64,000 nt of DNA from an uncultured Prevotella sp. (lineage in GTDB: Bacteria; Bacteroidota; Bacteroidia; Bacteroidales; Bacteroidaceae), in NCBI GenBank assembly GCA_946404405.1, contig CAMJDL010000004.1, positions 1 to 64,000 of the forward strand, read 5' to 3'. Every line of letters starts with the position of its first letter. Positions within the stretch are counted from its first letter, which is position 1. A program made the position numbers and the translations under genes. The notes under the pieces were generated by a model, which saw nothing but the letters and a program-made list of their open reading frames with translations, ran no database searches and was not told where the DNA came from. Below, piece after piece: positions 19,256-28,341 of this stretch.

Positions 19256-21587
19256 GATGGTAGATGGAAGATGGATGATGTGGCTGTGCGCCGTAGGGCT
19301 ATTCATGATTCATTGTCTGGTATTCACTTCTTGTAAGACGGAGGACGATACCATCGTTTATAAAGATTCGCGCCGCTGGGTGACGAAGACGGTGGCCGTG
19401 GTGGCACCGCTTAATGACCCCATCATGAAGGCTCGTCTGGAACGCACCGCCGACTGGATGCTTCAGAGCCTGCACAACGCCCAGTTGCACGACACACTGT
19501 GTATCGACCTGAAACTGGAGTGGTACGACGAGTACGGCAACAACATGAAAGCATTAGGCGAGCAATTGGCTAACCGCGATGACCTGTTGGCCGTCATTGG
19601 TCCCTTCGACAGCGACAATGTGGAGCAGCTGGCGCCCTACTGTCAGCAGACCAAGAAACCGCTCATCCTGCCCACCGCCACCAGCGAGACTGTCATCCGA
19701 CGCTTTGCCATCACCAGCACAGGCGACGGACAGCAGCCCTTCCTCTGGTCGCTCACAGAGACCGACGTATCGCTGGCAGAATTAGTCATGTCATACTATG
19801 CGGATTTCCTCATGGGGGCTGACATGAAAGAGTATGAGATTACTGGCTCGAAGCAAGCTGCACTCTATGCGCCTGCCGGTACCTACGGTCAGACATTTGT
19901 GGAGTGGGCTCCTTTCCAGGCCAACGAACTCGGCATCAGTTTTAAAGTGTGCGAACAGTATGCCGACACCACTGCTTTCTATCAGAACCTGCGTGCGTAT
20001 TACGATGAAATTGGCAGTGTCGTAGGGGCAAGCTTAAATATTCCTCAGTTCCTTGTTGTCAACGATGTGAGGCAGGTCTATGATATATCCCGCATCCGTA
20101 TCGAATGGTGGGGGATTAATCCTGACGAGTGGTTTTCTAATGATTTTTTGGGCAGGCTCATAGTGAGATGGTCACCCGTCTATTATGTGCTTCCCAATTT
20201 GACTGATGAGGGCATCGCCAATTTGGGTCCCCACGGTATTATCTTGATTGACGAGTATCAGGGGTTCTCACCATACGCCGACCCGATGACGGGCTTCGAG
20301 ATGAGCTATGAGGCCCGCTATGACACCAAGCCTACCTTTGCAGAGTGCAAGTTCTACGACGCACTGCTGCTGGCAGCCTTTGCGTCGAACTACCTGGAGC
20401 ACCACCCAGAGGTGACCAATCTGAACGATGCCATCATTGATATCTGCACCACCGATCATATGCTTTCCGGCTACGCATGGAGTGAGACGGGTATGGAGCT
20501 TTACCTCTCGGCCCTCGAACAGGGGCAGCTGATCGGATTCAAGGGTGCCTCAGGTGCCGTGCAATTCGACAGCCAGTGCTATACAGCCGCCTTGAATACG
20601 ACCTACGTCAACTGGTATATCAATGAAGGAAAAATCTACCATCGCAGTTATTTCAGCACGACGGGTAATGCCCAGACTGGTCAGACGCTGGCGTCGTGGA
20701 ACTATCTGATGAAGGATGCCGAGAAGAAGTTCGACTCCGAATACAGCAAGAGCATCGCCCCAATCACCTACCCTGCCCTCACCAATCAGTATGCCGTCTT
20801 GGTACAGGGCAGCAACGGCTGGAGCAACTACCGCCACGAGGCCGACGTGCTGAGTATTTACCAGATGCTGAAGGCTGGCGGCTATGACGACGACCATATC
20901 ATACTGATTACCGCCGACGACTGCGCCAACGCACCGGAAAACAAAGATGCAGGTGCCGTGCGTACCGACCCTAACGGCAAAGACCTGCGTCAGGGTGCCG
21001 TCATCGACTACAAGAATGCCGACCTCACGCCACAGGACATCTGCAACATCCTCAAGGGTGTGAAGACCGATAAGACGCCCGTGGTGTTGCCTAGCGATGC
21101 GGGACAGAACGTGGTGTTCTTCTGGAGCGGACATGGTCGTAGCAAGGAGGTTAACGGCAGCAATGAGATGGTGTGGCGCACCAATCCCACCGGACAAGGC
21201 ATGACTGCACAGATGCTGTCTGCGACACTACAAGAAATGGCCGACAACAAGCAGTTCCGTCAGATGCTTGTCTGCCTTGAACCGTGTTATTCGGCCAATA
21301 TGGGGCAAGCCCTTGAGGGCATCCCCGGCGTGTTGGCCATCTGTTCGGCAGGTGCCTACGAGCAGTCGTTTGCCGACGCGTGGAGTAACGAATTAGGTGT
21401 ATGGATGTGCGACCGCTTCAGCCGTAACCTCATCGGCCACGCCACTGAATATCCCGACGGCACCTACCGCGACCTCTATCTCTACTGCGCCCGGCATACG
21501 TTGGGTTCACACGTAGGCATCTACAATTATACCAACTTCGGCAACCTCTATACCACAGGCCCGCAGGATTTTTTCGTCAAGAAGTAA
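19245..21587 (+). CDS. Lipoprotein fusing a LivJ-like binding domain to a legumain-like (C13) cysteine peptidase
   Basis: From residue about 45 to 430 the protein resembles type 1 periplasmic-binding proteins of the LivJ group (TVAVVAPLNDPIMKARLERT, LLAVIGPFDSDNVEQLAPYC, KKPLILPTATSE). From about residue 516 it matches legumain-like clan CD peptidases closely: YAVLVQGSNGWSNYRHEADV, DPNGKDLRQG, DLTPQDICNILKG. The catalytic pair is visible as His630 in FFWSGHG and Cys681 in LEPCYSANM. Known family members cleave after Asn or act as transpeptidases. The signal peptide ends in a lipobox (LVFTSC). Residues 1-11 come from a GATGGAAGATG repeat array, so ATG 19275 or 19278 may be the true start. It is the last gene of the LRR operon. 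The binding domain could sense a ligand or recognise a substrate (inference). Confidence 0.85.
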   Translation: MRSKMVDGRWMMWLCAVGLFMIHCLVFTSCKTEDDTIVYKDSRRWVTKTVAVVAPLNDPIMKARLERTADWMLQSLHNAQLHDTLCIDLKLEWYDEYGNNMKALGEQLANRDDLLAVIGPFDSDNVEQLAPYCQQTKKPLILPTATSETVIRRFAITSTGDGQQPFLWSLTETDVSLAELVMSYYADFLMGADMKEYEITGSKQAALYAPAGTYGQTFVEWAPFQANELGISFKVCEQYADTTAFYQNLRAYYDEIGSVVGASLNIPQFLVVNDVRQVYDISRIRIEWWGINPDEWFSNDFLGRLIVRWSPVYYVLPNLTDEGIANLGPHGIILIDEYQGFSPYADPMTGFEMSYEARYDTKPTFAECKFYDALLLAAFASNYLEHHPEVTNLNDAIIDICTTDHMLSGYAWSETGMELYLSALEQGQLIGFKGASGAVQFDSQCYTAALNTTYVNWYINEGKIYHRSYFSTTGNAQTGQTLASWNYLMKDAEKKFDSEYSKSIAPITYPALTNQYAVLVQGSNGWSNYRHEADVLSIYQMLKAGGYDDDHIILITADDCANAPENKDAGAVRTDPNGKDLRQGAVIDYKNADLTPQDICNILKGVKTDKTPVVLPSDAGQNVVFFWSGHGRSKEVNGSNEMVWRTNPTGQGMTAQMLSATLQEMADNKQFRQMLVCLEPCYSANMGQALEGIPGVLAICSAGAYEQSFADAWSNELGVWMCDRFSRNLIGHATEYPDGTYRDLYLYCARHTLGSHVGIYNYTNFGNLYTTGPQDFFVKK

Positions 21588-21655
21588 AGATGTAAGATGT
21601 AAGATGTAAGATGTTGGATGTAAGAAGTTGGATGTAAGAAGTAAGAGGTGTGTAT
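21588..21655. repeat. 7-bp repeat array (GATGTAA type)
   Basis: Directly after the C13 peptidase stop codon, GATGTAA units repeat four times and then continue with variants (GATGTTG, GATGTAAGAAG). The array marks the end of the surface-protein operon. No terminator hairpin is visible in it. Confidence 0.75.
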
Positions 21656-21693
21656 ATGCTTTTTGGTGCATTTCATTTTTTTTAGTATTTTTA

Positions 21694-21726
21694 TTTTGGT
21701 AATTTATGGATTGTTGCTACCTTTGC
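21694..21726 (+). promoter_or_regulatory. Promoter of lptB-like gene
   Basis: A -33 element TTTTGG near 21694 and a -7 element TACCTTTGC (21718-21726) match the Bacteroidota consensus. The -7 box ends only 7 bp before the first ATG (21734), so the mRNA would be nearly leaderless unless a later start is used. Confidence 0.7.
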
Positions 21727-21733
21727 AGGCGAT

Positions 21734-22561
21734 ATGGATGAAATGAATCATACGGAGGTACAACCTCAAGAGCCTGAACACCTGGTGCTTCGCACGGAAG
21801 GACTGGTAAAGATATATGGTAAGCGCACCGTGGTGAACGATGTGTCGTTCGACGTGAAGCAGGGCGAAATCGTGGGACTGCTGGGACCAAACGGTGCTGG
21901 TAAGACGACGTCGTTCTATATGACTACGGGACTGATTGTGCCTAACAAGGGACATATCTATCTGGGCGACGAGGATGTGACAACCTATCCCGTTTACAAG
22001 CGTGCCCGTGCCGGTATCGGCTATCTGGCTCAGGAGGCTTCTGTCTTCAGAAAAATGTCGGTAGAGGATAATATCCTGTCGGTATTGGAAATGACGGGTA
22101 AGCCCCGTAGCTACCAGTTAGAGAAACTGGAGAGTCTGATTAAGGAGTTCCGTCTGGAGAAAGTTCGTAAGAACCTGGGTGACCGCTTGTCGGGTGGTGA
22201 GCGTCGTCGTACGGAGATTGCCCGCTGTCTGGCCATCGAACCTAAATTCATCATGCTTGACGAGCCTTTTGCCGGTGTTGACCCCATTGCCGTAGAGGAT
22301 ATACAGTTTATTGTATGGAAACTGAAGGACCTGAACATCGGCATCCTCATTACTGACCATAACGTGGAGGATACACTGTGTATCACCGACCGTGCCTATC
22401 TGCTGTTTGAGGGACGCATACTGTTCCATGGCTCCCCTGAGGAATTGGCAGCCAATCCTATTGTGCGTAAAAACTATCTGACGGAGTCGTTTGTTCTGCG
22501 CCAGAAAGATTTCTCGGCACTGGAAGAACAACGTTTGGCGGAAGAGAAAGAAGAAGCGTGA
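21734..22561 (+). CDS. lptB: LPS export ABC transporter ATP-binding protein
   Basis: LptB is the cytoplasmic ATPase that drives LptFG to move lipopolysaccharide to the outer membrane. Visible are Walker A (GPNGAGKTT, residues about 51-59), the ABC signature LSGGERRR (about 152), Walker [14 protein letters not shown] and the switch His in [10 protein letters not shown]. Length is 275 aa, slightly more than the family norm because of an N-terminal extension ([16 protein letters not shown]). The start may be ATG 21734 or 21743; the promoter lies so close that the later one is plausible. It is followed by its own intergenic region and the tig promoter. A second LPS-transport-type gene (the OstA-like gene at 33963) lies 11 kb away. 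Confidence 0.92.
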   Translation: MDEMNHTEVQPQEPEHLVLRTEGLVKIYGKRTVVNDVSFDVKQGEIVGLLGPNGAGKTTSFYMTTGLIVPNKGHIYLGDEDVTTYPVYKRARAGIGYLAQEASVFRKMSVEDNILSVLEMTGKPRSYQLEKLESLIKEFRLEKVRKNLGDRLSGGERRRTEIARCLAIEPKFIMLDEPFAGVDPIAVEDIQFIVWKLKDLNIGILITDHNVEDTLCITDRAYLLFEGRILFHGSPEELAANPIVRKNYLTESFVLRQKDFSALEEQRLAEEKEEA

Positions 22562-22584
22562 AAAACCTAAAAAATGTGATTTTT

Positions 22585-22617
22585 TTTGGTTTTTCGCTCA
22601 ATTTGCACTACCTTTGC
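22585..22617 (+). promoter_or_regulatory. Promoter of tig
   Basis: TTTG at 22585-22588 and TACCTTTGC at 22609-22617 with a 20-bp spacer match the Bacteroidota sigma consensus very well. The start codon lies about 40 bp downstream. Confidence 0.8.
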
Positions 22618-22662
22618 AGCCAATTTTTGTGTATATATAATATTAATAAGGTATAAGAAGAG

Positions 22663-24027
22663 ATGAATATTTCATTTGAAGCTCCTGACAAAATCAATGG
22701 TTTGATGACCATTACGTTGGAGAAAGAAGATTATCAAGGTGAAGTCGAGAAGACTCTGAAAGACTATCGTAAGCGTGCTAACATTCCTGGTTTCCGTCCT
22801 GGTCAGGCTCCTATGGGCATGATTAAGCGCCAGTTTGGAACCAGCGTCAAGGTTGACGCTGTGAACAAGATATTAGGTGAGAAACTGTATGGCTATGTTC
22901 AGGAAAACAATATTCACATGTTAGGTGAGCCTCTGCCTAGTGAGCAGCAGGAACAACTCGATTTCGAGGGTGATGCAGCGTTGACCTTTAAGTTCGATAT
23001 CGCTGTGGCTCCTGAATTCAAGGCAGAATTGACTGGTAAGGATAAAGTTGACTACTATAATATCACTGTTGATGACAAGCTCATCGACCAGCAGGTTGAG
23101 ATGTATCAGAGCCGTGCCGGTCAGTATGAGAAGGCTGAGCAGTATGATGCCGAGCAGCGCGACATGCTGAAGGGTGACCTGCGTGAGCTGGATGCTGCTG
23201 GTAATGTCAAGGAAGACGGTATTACCGTTTCTGATGCAGCCCTGATGCCTCAGTATATGAAGGTTGACGACCAGAAGCAACTGTTTGACGGCTGTAAACT
23301 GGGTGACATCATTACATGGAATCCCCGCAAAGCCTATCCCGACAGTGATGTCGAGGTTAGCAGCCTGCTGAAGATTGAGAAGGACCAGGTGGCAGAGCAT
23401 ACCGGTGACTTCACTTTCCAGGTGACTGAAATCAGCCGTTATGTGAAGCATGAGGTAAACCAGGAACTCTTCGACCAGGTATTCGGAGAGGGCAACGTGA
23501 AAGACATTAAGGACTTCCGTCAGAAGATTGCTGACCAAATTAGCCAGCAGTTTAAGGCCGACAGCGACTATAAGTTCCTGTTGGACGTTCGTGCCCATAT
23601 GGAAAAGAAAGTTGGCAAACTCGAGTTCCCTGAGGCTATCTTGAAGCGTGTGATGTTGAACAACAACAAGGACAAGGGTGCTGATTTTGTCGAGAAGAAT
23701 TTCGATGCCAGCATCAAGGAGTTAGGCTGGCACCTCATCAAGGAACAGCTTGTTGCTGCTCAAGGCATTAAGATTGAGGACGCTGATCTGAAGAGTGTGG
23801 CCAAGGAGGCTGCTCGTGCTCAGTTTGCTCAGTATGGCATGTCGAACATTCCTGACGAGTATCTTGAGAACTATGCTCAGGAAATGCTGAAGAAGCGCGA
23901 GAATGTTGACGGACTGGTAGACCGTGCCGTTGACGTCAAGCTGACTGCTGCTCTGAAGAATGTAGTGAAGTTGAACGAGAAGGACATCACTCTCGAAGAC
24001 TTCCAGAAACTGTTACAGGAAAAATAA
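22663..24027 (+). CDS. tig: Trigger factor, ribosome-associated chaperone
   Basis: Trigger factor binds the ribosome near the tunnel exit and helps nascent chains fold. The ribosome-binding signature is present as GFRPGQAP (residues 43-50). The middle region is where a FKBP-like isomerase domain normally sits, but it is hard to recognise, as in other Bacteroidota. The C-terminal helical chaperone domain runs from about residue 260 to 454. It has its own strong promoter and terminator and lies directly upstream of clpP-clpX, the usual arrangement in this phylum and in many other bacteria. Confidence 0.95.
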   Translation: MNISFEAPDKINGLMTITLEKEDYQGEVEKTLKDYRKRANIPGFRPGQAPMGMIKRQFGTSVKVDAVNKILGEKLYGYVQENNIHMLGEPLPSEQQEQLDFEGDAALTFKFDIAVAPEFKAELTGKDKVDYYNITVDDKLIDQQVEMYQSRAGQYEKAEQYDAEQRDMLKGDLRELDAAGNVKEDGITVSDAALMPQYMKVDDQKQLFDGCKLGDIITWNPRKAYPDSDVEVSSLLKIEKDQVAEHTGDFTFQVTEISRYVKHEVNQELFDQVFGEGNVKDIKDFRQKIADQISQQFKADSDYKFLLDVRAHMEKKVGKLEFPEAILKRVMLNNNKDKGADFVEKNFDASIKELGWHLIKEQLVAAQGIKIEDADLKSVAKEAARAQFAQYGMSNIPDEYLENYAQEMLKKRENVDGLVDRAVDVKLTAALKNVVKLNEKDITLEDFQKLLQEK

Positions 24028-24057
24028 GGTTTTATAATTATTTAACCAAAAAAAGGA

Positions 24058-24086
24058 GTCGGAATGTATGGCATTCCGACTTTTTT
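24058..24086 (+). terminator. Rho-independent terminator after tig
   Basis: GTCGGAATG and CATTCCGAC form a perfect 9-bp stem with a 5-nt loop (TATGG), followed by six T residues. It separates tig from clpP. Confidence 0.88.
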
Positions 24087-24113
24087 GTGTAATTTTGTAT
24101 CTACTTTTGGAAT

Positions 24114-24785
24114 ATGAATATGAAAAACGATTTTAGAAAATATGCTACCAAGCATCTTGGTATTAATGGTCTGGTGCTCGACGAAGTCATGAGTGCACAG
24201 GCTCAGTATCTGAATCCCTACATCCTTGAAGAGCGTCAGTTGAACGTGACTCAGATGGATGTCTTTTCACGTTTGATGATGGACCGCATCATCTTTCTGG
24301 GTACACAGATTGATGACTATACAGCCAATACACTGCAGGCTCAGTTGCTGTATCTTGACTCTGTGGATTCCGGTAAGGATATCAGTATCTATCTGAATTC
24401 TCCTGGCGGTAGCGTAACTGCCGGATTAGGTATCTATGATACCATGCAGTTTATCTCCAGCGATGTCGCTACCATCTGTACAGGTATGGCTGCTTCGATG
24501 GCTGCCGTTCTGTTGGTTGCTGGTACTGAGGGCAAGCGTTCGGCACTGCCTCACAGTCGTGTGATGATTCATCAACCTTTAGGTGGTGTGCAGGGTCAGG
24601 CATCAGATATCGAGATTGAGGCCAAGGAGATAATGAAATTTAAGAAAGAGTTATATACCATTATTTCTGAACACTCTCATACACCGTACGATAAGGTGTG
24701 GAACGACTCTGACCGTAACTATTGGATGACGGCTGAAGAGGCCAAAGAATATGGTATGATTGACCAGGTACTTAAAAAGAAGTAA
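24114..24785 (+). CDS. clpP: ATP-dependent Clp protease proteolytic subunit
   Basis: ClpP forms the barrel-shaped serine peptidase that degrades proteins fed in by ClpX. The catalytic triad can be read as Ser128 in TGMAASMA, His153 in MIHQPLGG and an Asp near residue 200 in NDSDRNYW. Length (223 aa) is normal for the phylum. A possible -7 box TACTTTTG (24102-24109) lies very close to the ATG at 24114, and a second in-frame ATG follows at 24120. The gene is 38 bp upstream of clpX and most likely shares its transcript. Confidence 0.95.
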   Translation: MNMKNDFRKYATKHLGINGLVLDEVMSAQAQYLNPYILEERQLNVTQMDVFSRLMMDRIIFLGTQIDDYTANTLQAQLLYLDSVDSGKDISIYLNSPGGSVTAGLGIYDTMQFISSDVATICTGMAASMAAVLLVAGTEGKRSALPHSRVMIHQPLGGVQGQASDIEIEAKEIMKFKKELYTIISEHSHTPYDKVWNDSDRNYWMTAEEAKEYGMIDQVLKKK

Positions 24786-24823
24786 GAATTAGGAGGTAAA
24801 AAGTAAGAGGAAAGAAGTGAAGA

Positions 24824-26041
24824 ATGGCAAGAAAGACATGTAATTTCTGTGGACGTTCAGAGCGTGAGGTCAAGCTTCTGATAACTGGTGTGAACGGATG
24901 TATCTGTGAAGATTGTGCCGTTCAGGCTTATCAGGTGGCTGCAGCTAACGGCTATGGGCCTGATGCCAAGCGTACAGAGACAAAATATAGTAAGAAATCT
25001 ATTCCCAAACCCAAGGAAATCAAAGAGTATCTGGACCAGTATGTCATTGGTCAGGATGAGGCTAAACGATTCCTGTCGGTTGCTGTCTATAATCATTACA
25101 AGCGTCTGCAACAGCCTACTAACGATAATGGTGTAGAGATTGAGAAGTCGAACATCATTATGGTGGGTTCGACGGGTACGGGTAAGACGTTGTTGGCACG
25201 TACCATTGCCAAACTGCTGGACGTACCTTTTACCATCGTTGATGCAACGGTGTTCACGGAAGCTGGTTATGTGGGCGAGGACGTAGAGAGTATTCTGACA
25301 CGCCTGTTGCAGGTGGCCGATTATAATGTGGAAGCTACTCAGCGTGGCATTGTGTTTATTGACGAGGTAGATAAGATTGCCCGTAAGTCGGATAATCCTT
25401 CTATTACACGTGATGTCAGTGGCGAGGGTGTGCAGCAAGGCTTACTGAAATTATTAGAAGGTACCAGTGTGAACGTTCCTCCCAAGGGAGGTCGTAAACA
25501 CCCAGACCAGGAGTATATTGCTGTTGATACGCGTAACATCCTGTTTATATGTGGTGGTGCCTTCGATGGTATTGAACGTAAGATAGCACAGCGCCTCAAT
25601 ACGCATACTGTAGGTTATAATTCAGTTCAGAATGTGCGAAAGATAGATAAGAATGAGTTGATGCAGTATGTGTTGCCTCAGGATTTGAAGTCTTTTGGAC
25701 TTATTCCTGAACTGATTGGACGTTTGCCTGTGCTTACCTATCTGAATCCGTTGGATCGTAAGGCATTGACCAGAATTCTGACAGAGCCGAAAAATTCTAT
25801 CATCAGGCAATATGAGAAACTGTTCCAAATGGACGGAATTACTTTGTCTTTCAGCGATGACGCATTGAAATTAATCGTTGACAAGGCTGTTGAATATAAA
25901 TTGGGGGCTCGCGGTCTGCGTTCTATTGTGGAGACTATCATGATGGATGCCATGTTCGAAGTACCCTCTAAGCGTATAAAATCCTTTGAAGTGACTGCAG
26001 AATATGCACAGAAGCAGCTTGACAAGTCACATTTACAGTGA
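24824..26041 (+). CDS. clpX: ATP-dependent Clp protease ATP-binding subunit ClpX
   Basis: ClpX is the AAA+ unfoldase partner of ClpP. It carries the N-terminal zinc finger (Cys6, Cys9, Cys28, Cys31), Walker A GSTGTGKT (residues 115-122), Walker [10 protein letters not shown] and the pore motif GYVGED. Length is 405 aa, as expected. The gap from clpP contains an AG-rich stretch (AGTAAGAGGAAAGAAGTG) that is both repeat-like and ribosome-site-like. The 33 bp before recQ hold a short TGAAAAG/TGAATAG array, so clpP-clpX-recQ may be one transcription unit. Confidence 0.96.
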   Translation: MARKTCNFCGRSEREVKLLITGVNGCICEDCAVQAYQVAAANGYGPDAKRTETKYSKKSIPKPKEIKEYLDQYVIGQDEAKRFLSVAVYNHYKRLQQPTNDNGVEIEKSNIIMVGSTGTGKTLLARTIAKLLDVPFTIVDATVFTEAGYVGEDVESILTRLLQVADYNVEATQRGIVFIDEVDKIARKSDNPSITRDVSGEGVQQGLLKLLEGTSVNVPPKGGRKHPDQEYIAVDTRNILFICGGAFDGIERKIAQRLNTHTVGYNSVQNVRKIDKNELMQYVLPQDLKSFGLIPELIGRLPVLTYLNPLDRKALTRILTEPKNSIIRQYEKLFQMDGITLSFSDDALKLIVDKAVEYKLGARGLRSIVETIMMDAMFEVPSKRIKSFEVTAEYAQKQLDKSHLQ

Positions 26042-26074
26042 ATAGTGAAAAGAGAAAAGTGAATAGATAAGTCT

Positions 26075-28261
26075 ATGGCAAAAAAGAAAGAAAATCTGAC
26101 GGGAGCCCTCAAGAAGTATTTTGGGTTCGATAAATTTAAAGGTGATCAAGAGGCCATTATCCAAAATGTTCTAGATGGTAATGATACTTTTGTGCTGATG
26201 CCCACAGGCGGTGGTAAGTCGTTATGCTATCAGTTGCCTTCGCTGCTGATGGACGGTACGGCTATCGTTATATCTCCGCTGATAGCGCTGATGAAAAATC
26301 AGGTTGATGTTATCAGTTCTATGAGTGATGAGGCTACGGCGCACTATTTGAATTCGTCGCTAAATAAGTCGGCTATCGATCAGGTCAAGGCAGACATTCT
26401 GGCGGGCAAGACAAAATTGCTGTATGTAGCTCCAGAATCTCTTACCAAAGAGGAGAATGTCGAGTTCCTCAAACAAGCCAAGATATCATTCTATGCCATA
26501 GATGAAGCTCACTGTATTTCTGAGTGGGGACATGACTTCCGGCCAGAGTATCGTCGTATTCGTCCTATCATCAATGAGATTGGGGTGGCACCGATTATTG
26601 CTCTGACGGCAACGGCTACAGATAAGGTCCGTACGGATATTAAAAAGAATCTGGGTATCCTTGATGCAAAGGAGTTCAAGAGTTCATTCAATCGTCCTAA
26701 TCTATATTACGAGGTTCGCCCGAAAACGATGGATGTTGATAAGGATATTATTAAGTTTATTAAACAACATCCTGGTAAGAGTGGTATTATCTATTGTCTG
26801 TCAAGAAAGAAGGTCGAGGAATTGGCTGAGATTCTGAAGGCCAATGATATCAAGGCTGCCGCCTATCATGCTGGCTTGGAGTCCTCGCTGCGTTCTCAGA
26901 CGCAGGATGACTTCCTGATGGAACGCATCGATGTCATTGTAGCTACCATAGCCTTTGGTATGGGTATTGACAAACCAGATGTCCGTTTCGTCATTCATTA
27001 TGATATTCCCAAGTCGCTGGAAGGCTATTATCAAGAAACAGGCCGAGCCGGTCGTGATGGCGGTGAAGGCATGTGTATTACGTTCTATGCTCATAAAGAT
27101 TTGCAGAAACTCGATAAGTTTATGGAGGGCAAGCCTGTGGCAGAACAGGATATCGGTCGTCAGTTGTTGGCTGAGACGGCTGCATACGCTGAGACTAGTG
27201 TCTGTCGTCGTAAGATGCTGATGCACTATTTTGGTGAGGAATATACCCAGGATAACTGTCATAACTGTGATAACTGCCTGCATCCGAAAACTAAGATAGA
27301 GGCTCAGGAACAGTTAGTTCTTGTATTGAAGACCGTCCAGGCCTTGAAGGAAAATTTCCGTGCAGAACATATCATAGACTTCTTGTCGGGCCATGAGACA
27401 GAAGAGATTATTGCCCATAAGCATCAGAATCACGACTTGTTCGGAGCTGGCGAAGATATGGAGGAGAAACATTGGAATCCGGTTATCCGTCAAGCTCTGA
27501 TTGCCGGCTATTTGAAGAAAGATGTAGAAAATTACGGTTTGCTGAAGCTGACTTCGGCTGGTAAGAAGTTTATCAAGAAGCCAGAGTCCTTTATGATAGT
27601 GGAGGATAACGAGTTCAGCGAGGATTATGAACTGATATCTTCTGATTCCGACGGTGGAACGAGTGCCCTTGATCCTACGCTGAATGCCATGCTGCGTGAG
27701 TTGCGCAAGAAAGTGTCGAGACGTTTAGAGCGTCCGCCCTATGTCATCTTCCAGGATGTCAGTATCGAACAAATGGCAACAGACTATCCTATTACCCTTG
27801 AAGAGTTGAAGAATATTCAGGGGGTCGGTGAGGGGAAGGTCAAACAGCCCTATGCTAAGGAGTTTGTTGATTTGATTAAGAACTATTGTGACGAGAACGA
27901 GATAGTCCGCCACTCTGATTTACGCGTTCGTACTGTAGCAAAGAAATCTTTGTTAAAGGTGAAGATTATTCAGGCTATTGACCGTCAGATAGCCCTTGAT
28001 GATATTGCTACGGCACAAGGATTGGAGTTTGAGGAACTATTGGATGAGGTTGAGGCTATCGTCTATAGTGGTACCAAATTGAATATTGATTATTTCCTGG
28101 AAGAAGTGATGGATGAAGATCATGTTGATGACATCTATGATTATTTTTCCGAGAGTGAGTCTGACTCATTGGAGGATGCAATCAATGAACTTGGTCAGGA
28201 ATGCTCAGAGGATGAAATCCGACTGGTTCGCATTAAATTCATATCTGATATGGCAAACTAA
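26075..28261 (+). CDS. recQ: ATP-dependent DNA helicase RecQ
   Basis: RecQ unwinds DNA 3' to 5' in recombination and fork repair. The helicase core shows MPTGGGKSLCYQLP (Walker A), DEAH within YAIDEAHCISEWGHDFRPEY, and motif VI QETGRAGRDG. The zinc-binding region follows (CRRKMLMHYFGE, then CHNCDNCL). The C-terminal third includes a winged-helix and an HRDC-like domain (around LEELKNIQGVGEGK). The product is 728 aa, longer than E. coli RecQ because of the C-terminal extension, which is normal in Bacteroidota. A hairpin-and-heptad repeat follows the stop codon. Confidence 0.94.
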   Translation: MAKKKENLTGALKKYFGFDKFKGDQEAIIQNVLDGNDTFVLMPTGGGKSLCYQLPSLLMDGTAIVISPLIALMKNQVDVISSMSDEATAHYLNSSLNKSAIDQVKADILAGKTKLLYVAPESLTKEENVEFLKQAKISFYAIDEAHCISEWGHDFRPEYRRIRPIINEIGVAPIIALTATATDKVRTDIKKNLGILDAKEFKSSFNRPNLYYEVRPKTMDVDKDIIKFIKQHPGKSGIIYCLSRKKVEELAEILKANDIKAAAYHAGLESSLRSQTQDDFLMERIDVIVATIAFGMGIDKPDVRFVIHYDIPKSLEGYYQETGRAGRDGGEGMCITFYAHKDLQKLDKFMEGKPVAEQDIGRQLLAETAAYAETSVCRRKMLMHYFGEEYTQDNCHNCDNCLHPKTKIEAQEQLVLVLKTVQALKENFRAEHIIDFLSGHETEEIIAHKHQNHDLFGAGEDMEEKHWNPVIRQALIAGYLKKDVENYGLLKLTSAGKKFIKKPESFMIVEDNEFSEDYELISSDSDGGTSALDPTLNAMLRELRKKVSRRLERPPYVIFQDVSIEQMATDYPITLEELKNIQGVGEGKVKQPYAKEFVDLIKNYCDENEIVRHSDLRVRTVAKKSLLKVKIIQAIDRQIALDDIATAQGLEFEELLDEVEAIVYSGTKLNIDYFLEEVMDEDHVDDIYDYFSESESDSLEDAINELGQECSEDEIRLVRIKFISDMAN

Positions 28262-28327
28262 GGCGGGCTTCTTCCTAGTGAAAAGTGAATAGTGAATAGT
28301 GAAAAGTGAATAGTAAAGAGTGAATAT
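28262..28327. repeat. Heptad array TGAATAG/TGAAAAG downstream of recQ
   Basis: After GGCGGGCTTCTTCCTAGTGA the sequence repeats AGTGAAA/AGTGAAT units about seven times (28275-28326). Units of this orientation carry TGA and TAG in different frames. The same CTAGTGAA start is found after the genes ending at 32379, 33904 and 51437. Confidence 0.8.
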
Positions 28328-28341
28328 TATAATTTAGTAAG

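Noticed and set aside
18104..21587. The two binding-type lipoproteins as parts of a complete ABC importer
   Set aside because: No permease or ATPase genes are nearby, and one of the two is fused to a peptidase, so a transport role is not supported.
1..21587. Mobile element or integrated phage carrying the LRR genes
   Set aside because: No integrase, transposase, terminal repeats or tRNA attachment site is seen within the window; the left border is outside it.
21734..22561. lptB as part of the LRR operon
   Set aside because: A 7-bp repeat array and a full promoter separate it from the C13 gene, and composition changes at that point.
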